Positions 41,647-49,812 of a DNA stretch of 64,000 nucleotides are shown here, one piece after another. Under the pieces are notes generated by a model. It was not told the origin of the DNA and ran no database searches. It saw nothing but the letters and a program-made list of their open reading frames with translations. Position 1 is the stretch's first letter. The number at the start of each line of letters is the position of its first letter. The position numbers and the translations under genes are program-made. Origin of the DNA: ZC4RG30 sp035556135 (GTDB lineage Bacteria > Pseudomonadota > Gammaproteobacteria > Steroidobacterales > Steroidobacteraceae). The DNA lies in the NCBI GenBank assembly GCA_035556135.1, contig DATMFO010000003.1, positions 1,426,001-1,490,000 on the forward strand. The letters run 5' to 3'.

Positions 41647-42888
41647 ATGCGCGCTGTCATCGTCTCCACGCTCTGCATGCTGGCCGCCGGCACCGCACTG
41701 GCCGCGCAGGACCGGAACAGGGCACTTTCGATCTACTTCATCGATACGGAGGGCGGGCAATCCACGCTCTACGTCGGCCCTGGCGGGGAAACACTGCTGG
41801 TGGATACCGGCAATGCCGGCGAACGCGACCTCTCGCGCATCGTCGAGACGCTGCGCGGCGCGGGCGTCACGAAGATCGACCACCTGTGGACCACGCATTT
41901 CCACAGCGACCACGTGGGCTCGCTGCTGGAGGTGGCCAGGCAGTTCCCGGTGGGGCATTTCTACGACCACGGCTCCCCGAACCCCAAAGACCGCATCATC
42001 CCGCCCCAGTTCATGGCCTCTTACGAGGCGCTGAGCAGCGGCAAGCGCACCATCGTGAAGCCGGGCGACAAGGTGAAGATGACCGGACTGGACATCACCA
42101 CGGTAGCCTCGGCCGGCCAGTACATCCGCAGCAACCTGCCGGGCGGCGGCGCGGCGAATGGTGCCTGCGCCAGTGTGAAGCCGATGGACGAGAGCGCCTA
42201 TTTCGATCCCGACAATGGCGACTCCGCCGGCTTCATGCTCACTTACGGCCGCTTCCGCACCGTGAACCTGGGCGACCTCACCTGGAACGGGGAGATCGAC
42301 CTGATGTGCCCGACGAACCGGCTGGGCACCGTCGACCTCTACCTCACCTCGCACCATGGACTGGAAAAGTCCGGCTCTCCCGCGCTGGTGCATGCCCTGC
42401 AGCCCCGCGTGGCAGTGATGAACAACGGCACGCGCAAGGGCGGCGCGGCAGAGACGTTCACCATCCTGCAGGACACAGTGGGCCTGCAGGACCTGTGGCA
42501 GCTGCACTGGTCGTACAACGCGCGGCTTGAGAACGGTGCGGCGCGCTTCATCGCCAACATCGATGACGCGGCGACCATCGCCACACAGATCACGGCGCCG
42601 CCGCCTGCGCCAGGGGGCTTTGGCCCGCCGCCGGGGGCGCGCGCAGGTGGACCGCCTCCGGGCGCGGGACCTGCTGGACCAGGGGGCCCGGGCGCTGGCG
42701 GTCCCGGGGGGCCAGGTGGCCCCGGCGGCCCCGGTGCAGGTCGTGGGCCTGGCGGGCCTGGCGGGCCCGGCGGTGGTGCCGCCGCGCACACCCCCGCCTA
42801 CATCATCCAGGTGACTGCGCGTGATGACGGCAGCTTCACTGTGACCAACACGCGCAACGGCTTCAGCAAGACCTATCCCCGGCACTGA
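41647..42888 (+). CDS. exported metallo-beta-lactamase-fold hydrolase with collagen-like Gly/Pro segment
   Basis: About 413 residues. A leader ends at ALAAQ. The metal motif H84-F-H86-S-D88-H89 and the YFIDTEGGQSTLY start match the ComEC/Rec2-type MBL group, with a later LTSHHGLEKSG. Residues about 317-381 are almost only Gly, Pro and Ala in a GGPGGPGG-like pattern inserted before a last beta segment (AYIIQVTARDDGSFTVTN). The insert resembles ones in the proteins at 55578 and 58033. GGGGGA precedes ATG 41647. The hydrolytic substrate is unknown. Confidence 0.88.
   Translation: MRAVIVSTLCMLAAGTALAAQDRNRALSIYFIDTEGGQSTLYVGPGGETLLVDTGNAGERDLSRIVETLRGAGVTKIDHLWTTHFHSDHVGSLLEVARQFPVGHFYDHGSPNPKDRIIPPQFMASYEALSSGKRTIVKPGDKVKMTGLDITTVASAGQYIRSNLPGGGAANGACASVKPMDESAYFDPDNGDSAGFMLTYGRFRTVNLGDLTWNGEIDLMCPTNRLGTVDLYLTSHHGLEKSGSPALVHALQPRVAVMNNGTRKGGAAETFTILQDTVGLQDLWQLHWSYNARLENGAARFIANIDDAATIATQITAPPPAPGGFGPPPGARAGGPPPGAGPAGPGGPGAGGPGGPGGPGGPGAGRGPGGPGGPGGGAAAHTPAYIIQVTARDDGSFTVTNTRNGFSKTYPRH
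42595..42786 (+). repeat. Gly/Pro low-complexity coding repeat
   Basis: The reading frame here encodes repeating GPGGPGG, PPPGA and GAGRGPGG units in the metallo-hydrolase gene. Nearly every codon is GG- or CC-starting. Such tracts are prone to length change by slippage, so this length may differ between isolates. Confidence 0.8.
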
Positions 42889-42901
42889 GGCCGGGGCGGG
42901 G

Positions 42902-43834
42902 CTACTCGATCCGGTGACGGCGCAGCTTCCAGGTCGCGCCGTCGCAGAATCCGCAGCGCTCGCCAGCGAACATCGCGCGCGCGGCGGCATCGCCTTTCAG
43001 CTGCCACTTGAGCCAGGCCACCGGTCCGCTGGCAAACGGCCCGCCATTGGGCTGGTTGTAGGTGGCGCCGTGCCCCACATCCATGTTGGCGTTGATCGCA
43101 GGGATGCGCATGCCTTGCAGTTCCTTCCAGTCCAGCTCGGCATTCGCGTAGGCGATGTCGGTCTCGCCACCGATGAAGTACGCGATGGGCGCATGCATCT
43201 GCTGCAGCACCGAGCGCTTGAGCTCATGCCGGACCATGTACTGGTCCTCGTCGGTGATCATGCCGCTGTTGAGCACCACGGCGGTGGTGATGCGCGGATC
43301 GGTGGACACCTTCACCGTCTGCAGGCCACCGCAGGAGTGACCCATCGCAGCCACCTTGTCGGTGGCGACATGATCGCGGTAGAGGCTGCCTGCCTTGCGG
43401 CTCTCGGCGGTGATCCAGTCCAGCCCGTCGAGCATCTGCGAATGGCGGGTCTCGAAAGGTGGCCACTCGGCGGGATTGTCCGGACGCTGCTGCCGCGGTG
43501 CCGGCGAATCCCGATGCGGCCCGAGGGCCACCACGATGAAGCCATGCGAGGCGATTTCGGCGAGGAACTCCCGGTAACCGAAGTTGCTGTTCACGCAGGA
43601 ACCATTGCCCCACAGCACCACGGGATAACGGCCCTTCAGTTGCGCCGGCCGGTAGATGGTATGGGTGGGCAGTGATCCTTCACCCACGATCACCGCCGGC
43701 TCCGGACCGGAACCGGTGGGCACGCCGCCTGCGGGCGCTGCCGCGAAAGCCGCAGCCGGGGCCAGCAGACAGGTCAGCAGACAGGTCAGCAGCAAGCCAC
43801 CATGACGGTGAATCGCAAGGTTCGGGCGGCGCAT
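42902..43834 (-). CDS. exported alpha/beta hydrolase (dienelactone-hydrolase/PETase-like fold)
   Basis: About 310 residues. The leader has an extended core (LLLTCLLTCLLAPAAAFA). The nucleophile elbow is MGHSCGG, the oxyanion strand ends VVLWGNGSCVN, and a late VGHGATYN holds the probable catalytic His. Paired Cys (SCVN and GHSC) and the C-terminal CGFC may form disulfides. It resembles chlorophyllase/PET-hydrolase-like esterases of the periplasm. ATG 43834 has GAGGGGGA 6 bases upstream. It is divergent from the TonB-dependent receptor operon, across a LacI-type operator. Confidence 0.87.
   Translation of the reverse strand: MRRPNLAIHRHGGLLLTCLLTCLLAPAAAFAAAPAGGVPTGSGPEPAVIVGEGSLPTHTIYRPAQLKGRYPVVLWGNGSCVNSNFGYREFLAEIASHGFIVVALGPHRDSPAPRQQRPDNPAEWPPFETRHSQMLDGLDWITAESRKAGSLYRDHVATDKVAAMGHSCGGLQTVKVSTDPRITTAVVLNSGMITDEDQYMVRHELKRSVLQQMHAPIAYFIGGETDIAYANAELDWKELQGMRIPAINANMDVGHGATYNQPNGGPFASGPVAWLKWQLKGDAAARAMFAGERCGFCDGATWKLRRHRIE
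43764..43792. repeat. in-frame 12-base tandem duplication
   Basis: The unit AGCAGACAGGTC occurs twice in direct succession plus AGCAG. It lies inside the leader of the hydrolase on the minus strand and adds four residues (TCLL) to the hydrophobic core without breaking the frame. Confidence 0.75.
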
Positions 43835-43935
43835 CGTCAATCCCCCTCGTTCTCCGGTCCTGTTCCGCATTCCACCTTGAGGTTAGCACGCGACCTGCGA
43901 TACGACTGGCGCGACACCGGCGGAGCCGTTAACCT

Positions 43936-43951
43936 ATGTAAGCGCTTTCAT
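43936..43951. promoter_or_regulatory. LacI/GalR-family operator
   Basis: ATGTAAGCGCTTTCAT is a 16-base palindrome with one mismatched pair and the central AAGCGCTT typical of LacI-family sites. It lies 70 bases before the TonB-dependent receptor start and 102 bases before the divergent hydrolase start. A half-site, GCAAGCGCAT, follows 5 bases later. No LacI-family gene is present in the window, so the regulator must lie elsewhere. Confidence 0.7.
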
Positions 43952-44020
43952 CCGTGCAAGCGCATAGAAGAAAACCGGGGGCCTCGGGCGCCCGACTGCT
44001 GCGCAACTTTTGGGGGAAGC

Positions 44021-46279
44021 ATGACGACAAGAACATTGAACAGATCCGTCCTGGCTCCGCTTGGCGTGCTGGCCTCCGCAGCTGCACTGGGCGCCGGCCC
44101 GGCAGTCGCCGCAGATTCCGAAACAGAACTTGAAGAGGTGGTCATCACCGCGGAGCTGCGCTCCGTGAGCGTGCAGGACGTGCCGCTGTCCGCCGTCGCC
44201 CTTTCCGGCGACGCGCTCGAGCAGCGCGGCGTGAAAACCTTCGACGAACTGCAGTACCAGGTGCCATCGCTCACCTTCACTGACAACGGCAACTCCAAAT
44301 ACGTGAACATCCGCGGCGTGGGCGTGTCCGAATCCGCGCCCAACCAGACCGTCGGCGTGGCCGTACACCTGGACGGCGCCTACGTCGCCCGCGAGTTCGT
44401 GTATGGCGATGCGCTGTTCGACCTGGACAGCGTGGAAGTATTGCGCGGACCGCAGGGCACCTACTCCGGCCAGAACGCCGCCGGCGGCTCCATCTTCATC
44501 AACTCGAAGAAGCCGGTGATCGGCCGCACCGATGGCTTCCTCAATGCGGAACTGGGCAGCTACGACGGCCGCCGCCTTGGCGCCGGTGCGACGCTGACGC
44601 TCACGGACAAACTGGCGCTGCGCATCGCCGGCGACATCGAGGAGCGCGGCAGCTTCTTCAAGAACCACGGCGTGGATCCCACCATCCCCGCCAGTCGCAT
44701 CGAGGACCAGCCCGGCAACCTCAACCGTTCGCTGGCGCGCCTGCAGCTGCTGTACCAGCCCACCGAGGAGCTGGAGCTGCGGCTGATCCATGAGCTCAGC
44801 GACGTGCGCTCGGACGGGGTTCCCTACCAGGTGTTCCCGGTGCGCGGCACCAACACCCTGCCCGCCGACGACCGCCGCGAGCTCTACTTTGACCTCGACG
44901 GCCATCGCAATGTCAGCTACGAGCGCACCACCGGCAAGGCCGACTGGCAGATGCTGCCCTCGGTGAAGGTGCTGGCCACGGCCTCTTACCTGGCCAGCCA
45001 CCAGCACTTCTTCCAGGACCTCGACCGCAACACCTTCGTCACGCCCACCACCGTGCAGAACGGTGCTGACTACACCATCAACGACCACTACTGGTCCGGA
45101 GAGGTGAACCTGGTGTCGACGCTGGAGGGTCCCTTCGAGTGGACACTGGGCGCCAGCCACCTGGACTACGAGCAGAACAACTACCTGAACTTCCTGCGCT
45201 ACAACAATGCGCAGTTCCCCGGCACGGCCGTGGACGTGCAGCGCCACACCCGCCTGTACTTCTTCCTGAACAACATCCGCAAGAACGACGCCATCTTCGG
45301 CGAGGTCGGCTACCAGCTCACCCCGACGCTGCAGGTGAAGGCTGGCCTGCGCTACAACGAGGACCGCGTGGGCTTCTCGCCGGACTCCTATTCGTCCGGC
45401 GGCCCGACGTATCCGGCCGGCCGCCTGTCGCATTACTTCGCCCCGTCGGGCGCCCCGACCCCGGCGTCGATGCTGAACTTCTACGAGACCACCGGCCGCG
45501 TGCTGCTGAACTGGAAGCCCGTGGAAGACCAGATGATCTACGGCACGGTGAGCCGCGGCTACAAGCCGGGCGGCACCACGCCACTGGCCGACACCTACGA
45601 CTCCGAGCTGGTGACAAACTACGAGCTGGGCTGGAAGGGCGACGTGGGCCAGACCGGCATCACCGGTTCGGTGGCCGTGTTCTACATGGACTACAAGGAT
45701 TTCCAGCGCACGTATTCGCCGGACCCCAACAATCCTGCGGCCTCGGTGACCAACAACGTCGATGGCACCATCATCAAGGGTATCGAAGCGCAGCTTTCCG
45801 GCCGGCTGGGCCAGCTCCGCTGGGATGCTTCCTATGCCTACAACAAGGGCACCTACGGCAGCCTGGTGGTGGCGCTGCCGCCGGGCATCATCGACGGCGT
45901 GAACCCGGCGGTGGCCGGCAGCTTCGACCTGGATGGCCAGGCGCTGGACTACCTGCCGCGTTCGGTATGGAACCTCGGCGTCTCGTACACGGGACTCACG
46001 CTGGGCTCAGGCCAGCTGGTGCCGTCACTGCGCGTGTCGCACCAGGACAAGTTCTATTCGAGCTTCTACCACTACGACTACAACCTCACCCCCGGCAAGA
46101 CGCTGCTGGATGCCAGCATTGCCTACGAATCCGACAGTGAGTGGCGCGCAGAGATCTATGCCCGCAACCTGACCGACAAGACCTACATCAACCGCGCCCA
46201 GGGCGGCAACGATGCCAACGGCCAGTACCTGCTCGGCAATCCGCGGCAGGTAGGCGTGAAGGTCGGCTACAGGTTCTGA
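44021..46279 (+). CDS. TonB-dependent outer-membrane receptor
   Basis: About 752 residues. A leader ends at AVAAD. It then has the TonB box region (ELEEVVITAEL), the plug domain (VPLSAVALSGDALEQRG, then VEVLRGPQGTYSGQNAAGGSIF) and the barrel, ending KVGYRF with a terminal aromatic as outer-membrane barrels need. It imports a bulky substrate in a TonB-driven way. GGGGG is four bases before ATG 44021. A LacI-type operator upstream points to a sugar-derived inducer rather than iron. The next gene starts two bases past its stop, so the hydrolytic genes downstream are probably co-expressed. Confidence 0.94.
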   Translation: MTTRTLNRSVLAPLGVLASAAALGAGPAVAADSETELEEVVITAELRSVSVQDVPLSAVALSGDALEQRGVKTFDELQYQVPSLTFTDNGNSKYVNIRGVGVSESAPNQTVGVAVHLDGAYVAREFVYGDALFDLDSVEVLRGPQGTYSGQNAAGGSIFINSKKPVIGRTDGFLNAELGSYDGRRLGAGATLTLTDKLALRIAGDIEERGSFFKNHGVDPTIPASRIEDQPGNLNRSLARLQLLYQPTEELELRLIHELSDVRSDGVPYQVFPVRGTNTLPADDRRELYFDLDGHRNVSYERTTGKADWQMLPSVKVLATASYLASHQHFFQDLDRNTFVTPTTVQNGADYTINDHYWSGEVNLVSTLEGPFEWTLGASHLDYEQNNYLNFLRYNNAQFPGTAVDVQRHTRLYFFLNNIRKNDAIFGEVGYQLTPTLQVKAGLRYNEDRVGFSPDSYSSGGPTYPAGRLSHYFAPSGAPTPASMLNFYETTGRVLLNWKPVEDQMIYGTVSRGYKPGGTTPLADTYDSELVTNYELGWKGDVGQTGITGSVAVFYMDYKDFQRTYSPDPNNPAASVTNNVDGTIIKGIEAQLSGRLGQLRWDASYAYNKGTYGSLVVALPPGIIDGVNPAVAGSFDLDGQALDYLPRSVWNLGVSYTGLTLGSGQLVPSLRVSHQDKFYSSFYHYDYNLTPGKTLLDASIAYESDSEWRAEIYARNLTDKTYINRAQGGNDANGQYLLGNPRQVGVKVGYRF

Positions 46280-46281
46280 AG

Positions 46282-47784
46282 TTGCCGGGTCCGATTGATC
46301 GCCGCAGACTGATCAGCGGCGCGGTGGGGCTGCTGGCTCCACTCGCCGCCGCGGCGCAGGCAGCCGGACCCGCTGCGGCCCGGCAGGCATCACCGGCGGA
46401 TCCACGCCGGCCAGCCGACCGCAATTCGGGTGAATCACTGGCGCTGGCACAGCATGTCGCTGGCGCCAGCATCGGTGCCATGTCCGCAGCGGCACGCCAC
46501 ATGAGCGCCCGCTCCATCCTCGATGCCATAGGCGTATCGATGGCCGCCAGCGGCGAGGAGCCCGCTTGCGCGCCCTTCCTGGCGCAGGCACTGGAAGCCG
46601 GCGGCAAACAGGAGTCGCTGGTGCTGGGCACCGGCCGCCGCGCACCGCTGGCGATGGCGGCACTGGCAAACGGTGCCCTGGCCCACGCGCTGGACTACGA
46701 GGACGCGCACGATCCCTCCCGCACGCATCCGAATGCCGCCGCCGTGGCGGCCGCAGTGTCGATCGCCACGATGCGGGGCGGGATCAGCGGCAGCGATTTC
46801 CTGCTTGCGGTGGCGTTGGGGGCGGACGTGGCCTGCCGCGTGTCGATGGCGCAGGGCAATGTGGATGAGTTGCCGCGTGCGTTCTACCCGCCGGCCATTG
46901 CCGGGACGTTTGGCGCCACGGCGACGGCCGCGAGGATGCTGGGGCTCGACGCCACGCAGACCTTGTCCGCGTTCTCCATCGCGCTGTGCCAGAACTCCTG
47001 CAGCGCGGAGATCCTCTCCGATGCGTACTCCGACCTGCGGGCCGTACGTGATGGCTTCTGCACGCAGGTGGGCGTGCAAGCCGCGCAGCTGGCCGCACGC
47101 GGAGTGCGCGGCTTCAGCGCGCCATTCGAAGGCGAGCGCGGCCTGTACGCCATGGTCTCCGATGGCCGGCACGTGCCCGGCCTGCTCACGCGCGAACTGG
47201 GCCGGCGCTTCGAAGGTGAATTCGTGGGCTTCAAGGCCTGGCCGGCATGCCGTGACAACCATCCCTACATCCAGGCCGTGCTCGAAGGCCAGGCACGGGA
47301 CAACATCGATCCGTCCAGCATCGAATCCATCATGGCCGAGGTTCCGCAGCGCAGCCTCATCGTCACTGAGCCGATGGCCGAGAAGCGCCGGCCACGCGCC
47401 GCGATCGACGCCAAGTTCAGCCTCTATTTCACCGTCGCGGCCACCCTGCGCCAGCGTGCCGTGACCTTCGGCACCTACAAGCCGGCGGCACTGCGCGACG
47501 CTGCAACTCTGGGGCTGGCGGAGCGCGTGCAGTACAGGGTGACCAATGGACCGCCGCGGCTGCTGCTGCAGCTGAAGGACGGACGCTCCCTGCAATGGCA
47601 GCCTGGCACTCTGTACGGCAGTCCGGAGAATCCGCTTCCCGACGACGTGCTGGTCGGGAAGTTCGTCGACTGCGGCAGCGTGGCGCGGCGCCCCCGGCCG
47701 GCGCGATCGCTGCGCACACTGGCCGCGCGCCTGCTGGCCATCGAGTCCGAGCGGGACATGCGCAAGCTGCTACTTACCCTGTGA
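46282..47784 (+). CDS. MmgE/PrpD-family protein with N-terminal leader
   Basis: About 500 residues. The start (TTG 46282) yields PIDRRRLISGAVGLLAPLAAAAQA, a Tat-like leader, before the MmgE/PrpD domain. That domain shows DAIGVSMAA, ANGALAHALDYEDAHDPSRTHPNA, then FYPPAIAGTFGATATAARMLGL, FKAWPACRDNHPYI and KFSLYFTVA. PrpD is a 2-methylcitrate dehydratase, and relatives include iminodisuccinate epimerase and itaconate decarboxylase; the family is normally cytoplasmic. No strong ribosome site is seen, so it may be translated by coupling to the receptor gene two bases upstream. Export is inferred. Confidence 0.82.
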   Translation: MPGPIDRRRLISGAVGLLAPLAAAAQAAGPAAARQASPADPRRPADRNSGESLALAQHVAGASIGAMSAAARHMSARSILDAIGVSMAASGEEPACAPFLAQALEAGGKQESLVLGTGRRAPLAMAALANGALAHALDYEDAHDPSRTHPNAAAVAAAVSIATMRGGISGSDFLLAVALGADVACRVSMAQGNVDELPRAFYPPAIAGTFGATATAARMLGLDATQTLSAFSIALCQNSCSAEILSDAYSDLRAVRDGFCTQVGVQAAQLAARGVRGFSAPFEGERGLYAMVSDGRHVPGLLTRELGRRFEGEFVGFKAWPACRDNHPYIQAVLEGQARDNIDPSSIESIMAEVPQRSLIVTEPMAEKRRPRAAIDAKFSLYFTVAATLRQRAVTFGTYKPAALRDAATLGLAERVQYRVTNGPPRLLLQLKDGRSLQWQPGTLYGSPENPLPDDVLVGKFVDCGSVARRPRPARSLRTLAARLLAIESERDMRKLLLTL

Positions 47785-47786
47785 GC

Positions 47787-49808
47787 ATGGACATCAAGAT
47801 GAAATCCGCCTGGCGCACCACATTCCTCCTGGTGCTGGGAGCCCTGCTGGCTGGCTGCGGCCGGGCACCTGATGCCGCGCGCGACGCCGACGCTGCATCC
47901 ACTGCAGACAGCGCGACCTACAAACGCACCGCCTGGTACGTGCCGATGGAAGATGGCGTGCGACTGGCCATCACCGTCTACACGCCGGCCGGCGCGGCCG
48001 CGGACAGCCGTTTCCCCGTGCTGCTGTGGTACATGCCGGGACATCGTGAAAACATCGACCCGGCCACCGGGCGCCTGACGCCCGCCTGGTCCGAAGAGGA
48101 CCTCGAGTTCTTCACTGCACAGGGTTACGCGCTGGCCGCGGCGGAGATGCGCGGATCCGGCGCCTCCTACGGTACCCGCGTGCTGGACCGTGGGCCGCAG
48201 ATCGGCCGCGATGGCAAGGCCCTGGTCGACTGGGTTGCAGCCCAGTCCTGGAGCGACGGCCGCGTGGGCATGGTCGGTTCCTCCTACCAGGGCTTCTCGC
48301 AGTACGCGACGGCCGCCGAGCGGCCAGCAGCGCTGCGCGCCATCTTCCCCGAGATCGCCGGCTTCGATGACTACACCTCGATGTTCCATCCCGGTGGCAT
48401 CCAGGTAGTCGCACTGTCTTCATTCGCCACGGCCTCCATCGTGCGCGATGACCAGAACTTCCACGAACCGGGCACGCCGCGCCCCCGGCTGCCCTCCGCG
48501 CCGGTGATCGACGAGGACGGCGACGGCGAACTGGCCGACGAGATTCCCCTGGACAGGGATGGCAGCGGCAGCTTCCTCGATGATGGCGATCCCACCTACC
48601 GCGACGGCTCGCCACGCCAGCACATCTATTTCGAAGCCACGCGGGAACATGTGGCCAACTCCAACCTCACCGTGGAGATCCTCGCCGCGGCGCCCTGGCG
48701 GGATTCGAAACTGGCGGGCACGACCTGGGACTACCGCGACATGGATCCGGGCGAACGTGCGCAGCGCATCGCCGCCTCCGGCATTGCGGTCTACAACCGC
48801 GGTGGCTGGTATGACTACCACGCCCGCGACACGGTGATGTGGCATGCCACGCTGGCGGGCCACACGCCCACCTTCCTGATGATGGCGCCGACCGGGCACG
48901 GCGGTTTTCCCGCCAGCAACTCCGAGGAACTCTACCGCGCAGGCCCCTATTTCCGCCTCTTCGCGGACAGCACGTCCACGCATGAGATGCTCAACCGCGA
49001 GAAGCTGGCCTTCTTCGACCGCTACGTGCGCGGCATCGACAATGGTTTCGACGAGCGCCCGCCTGTGCGCCTGTACGTGATGAACGAGGGCTGGCGGGAC
49101 GAGGCGGAATGGCCGCTGGCACGGCAACGCCTCCTGGCGTACCACTTCGCCGCTGGCGGACAGCTCACCACCGTACCGGGCGCGGCGGGATCAGACCGCC
49201 ACGAGGTGGACCTCACTGCGGACGCACGCTCGGGGGGCGCGAGCCGCTGGAACTTCGGTGTTTCCGGTGCACGCGAACCCCTGTCGCTGGATGGGGATGC
49301 GGCACGGCGCCTGCAGTACACCACGGCGCCCCTGACCGCAGACATGGAGGTGACCGGCCATCCGCTGCTCACCGTGGCGCTGTCGTCGACTGCAGCCAAT
49401 GGCGATCTGTTCGCCTACCTCGAAGATGTGGGTCCAGATGGTCGCTCGCTGCTGGTGACCGAGGGACAGCTGCGGCTGAATTATCCGGCCGAAAAGCCGG
49501 TGCAGGAGATCATCGCGGGGCCCGCGGGCACAGTACGCGTCCGGCCTGAACTGCCCTGGCACGGCTTCACGCGCGCCGAATACGTGGATGATCCCCTGGC
49601 CGATGGGCGGGTGCGCACCTACCGCTTCGACCTGCTGCCCACTGCCTGGGTGTTCCGCGCGGGCCACCGCATCAGGCTGTCGCTTGCCGGTGCGGATGCG
49701 CCCAGCTTCGCATTGCATCCGGACGGCGACACCAGGCCGGTGTGGACAGTGCGCCGCGGCGCCGGTCTGTCCCGGCTGGAGCTGCCCGTCATCCCGGAGC
49801 AGCCCTAG
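47787..49808 (+). CDS. CocE/NonD-family hydrolase lipoprotein (X-Pro dipeptidyl-peptidase-like)
   Basis: About 673 residues. A lipoprotein leader ends LLAGC. The hydrolase domain has Ser166 in GSSYQG, matching the GVSYLG elbow of the CocE cocaine esterase, and GHGGFPAS as the probable His motif. The C-terminal jelly-roll domain (TGHPLLTVALSS onward) is the X-Pro dipeptidyl-peptidase C-domain. Between them, residues 242-268 hold two DxDxDG-like calcium loops (DEDGDG and DRDGSG), an uncommon insertion. It starts two bases after the MmgE/PrpD stop, so the receptor, PrpD-like and hydrolase genes form one operon. Ester or amide substrate unknown. Confidence 0.9.
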   Translation: MDIKMKSAWRTTFLLVLGALLAGCGRAPDAARDADAASTADSATYKRTAWYVPMEDGVRLAITVYTPAGAAADSRFPVLLWYMPGHRENIDPATGRLTPAWSEEDLEFFTAQGYALAAAEMRGSGASYGTRVLDRGPQIGRDGKALVDWVAAQSWSDGRVGMVGSSYQGFSQYATAAERPAALRAIFPEIAGFDDYTSMFHPGGIQVVALSSFATASIVRDDQNFHEPGTPRPRLPSAPVIDEDGDGELADEIPLDRDGSGSFLDDGDPTYRDGSPRQHIYFEATREHVANSNLTVEILAAAPWRDSKLAGTTWDYRDMDPGERAQRIAASGIAVYNRGGWYDYHARDTVMWHATLAGHTPTFLMMAPTGHGGFPASNSEELYRAGPYFRLFADSTSTHEMLNREKLAFFDRYVRGIDNGFDERPPVRLYVMNEGWRDEAEWPLARQRLLAYHFAAGGQLTTVPGAAGSDRHEVDLTADARSGGASRWNFGVSGAREPLSLDGDAARRLQYTTAPLTADMEVTGHPLLTVALSSTAANGDLFAYLEDVGPDGRSLLVTEGQLRLNYPAEKPVQEIIAGPAGTVRVRPELPWHGFTRAEYVDDPLADGRVRTYRFDLLPTAWVFRAGHRIRLSLAGADAPSFALHPDGDTRPVWTVRRGAGLSRLELPVIPEQP

Positions 49809-49812
49809 ACCG

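Noticed and set aside
42595..42786. possible CRISPR or minisatellite
   Set aside because: The repetition is in the encoded Gly/Pro residues, with no constant repeat-spacer structure.
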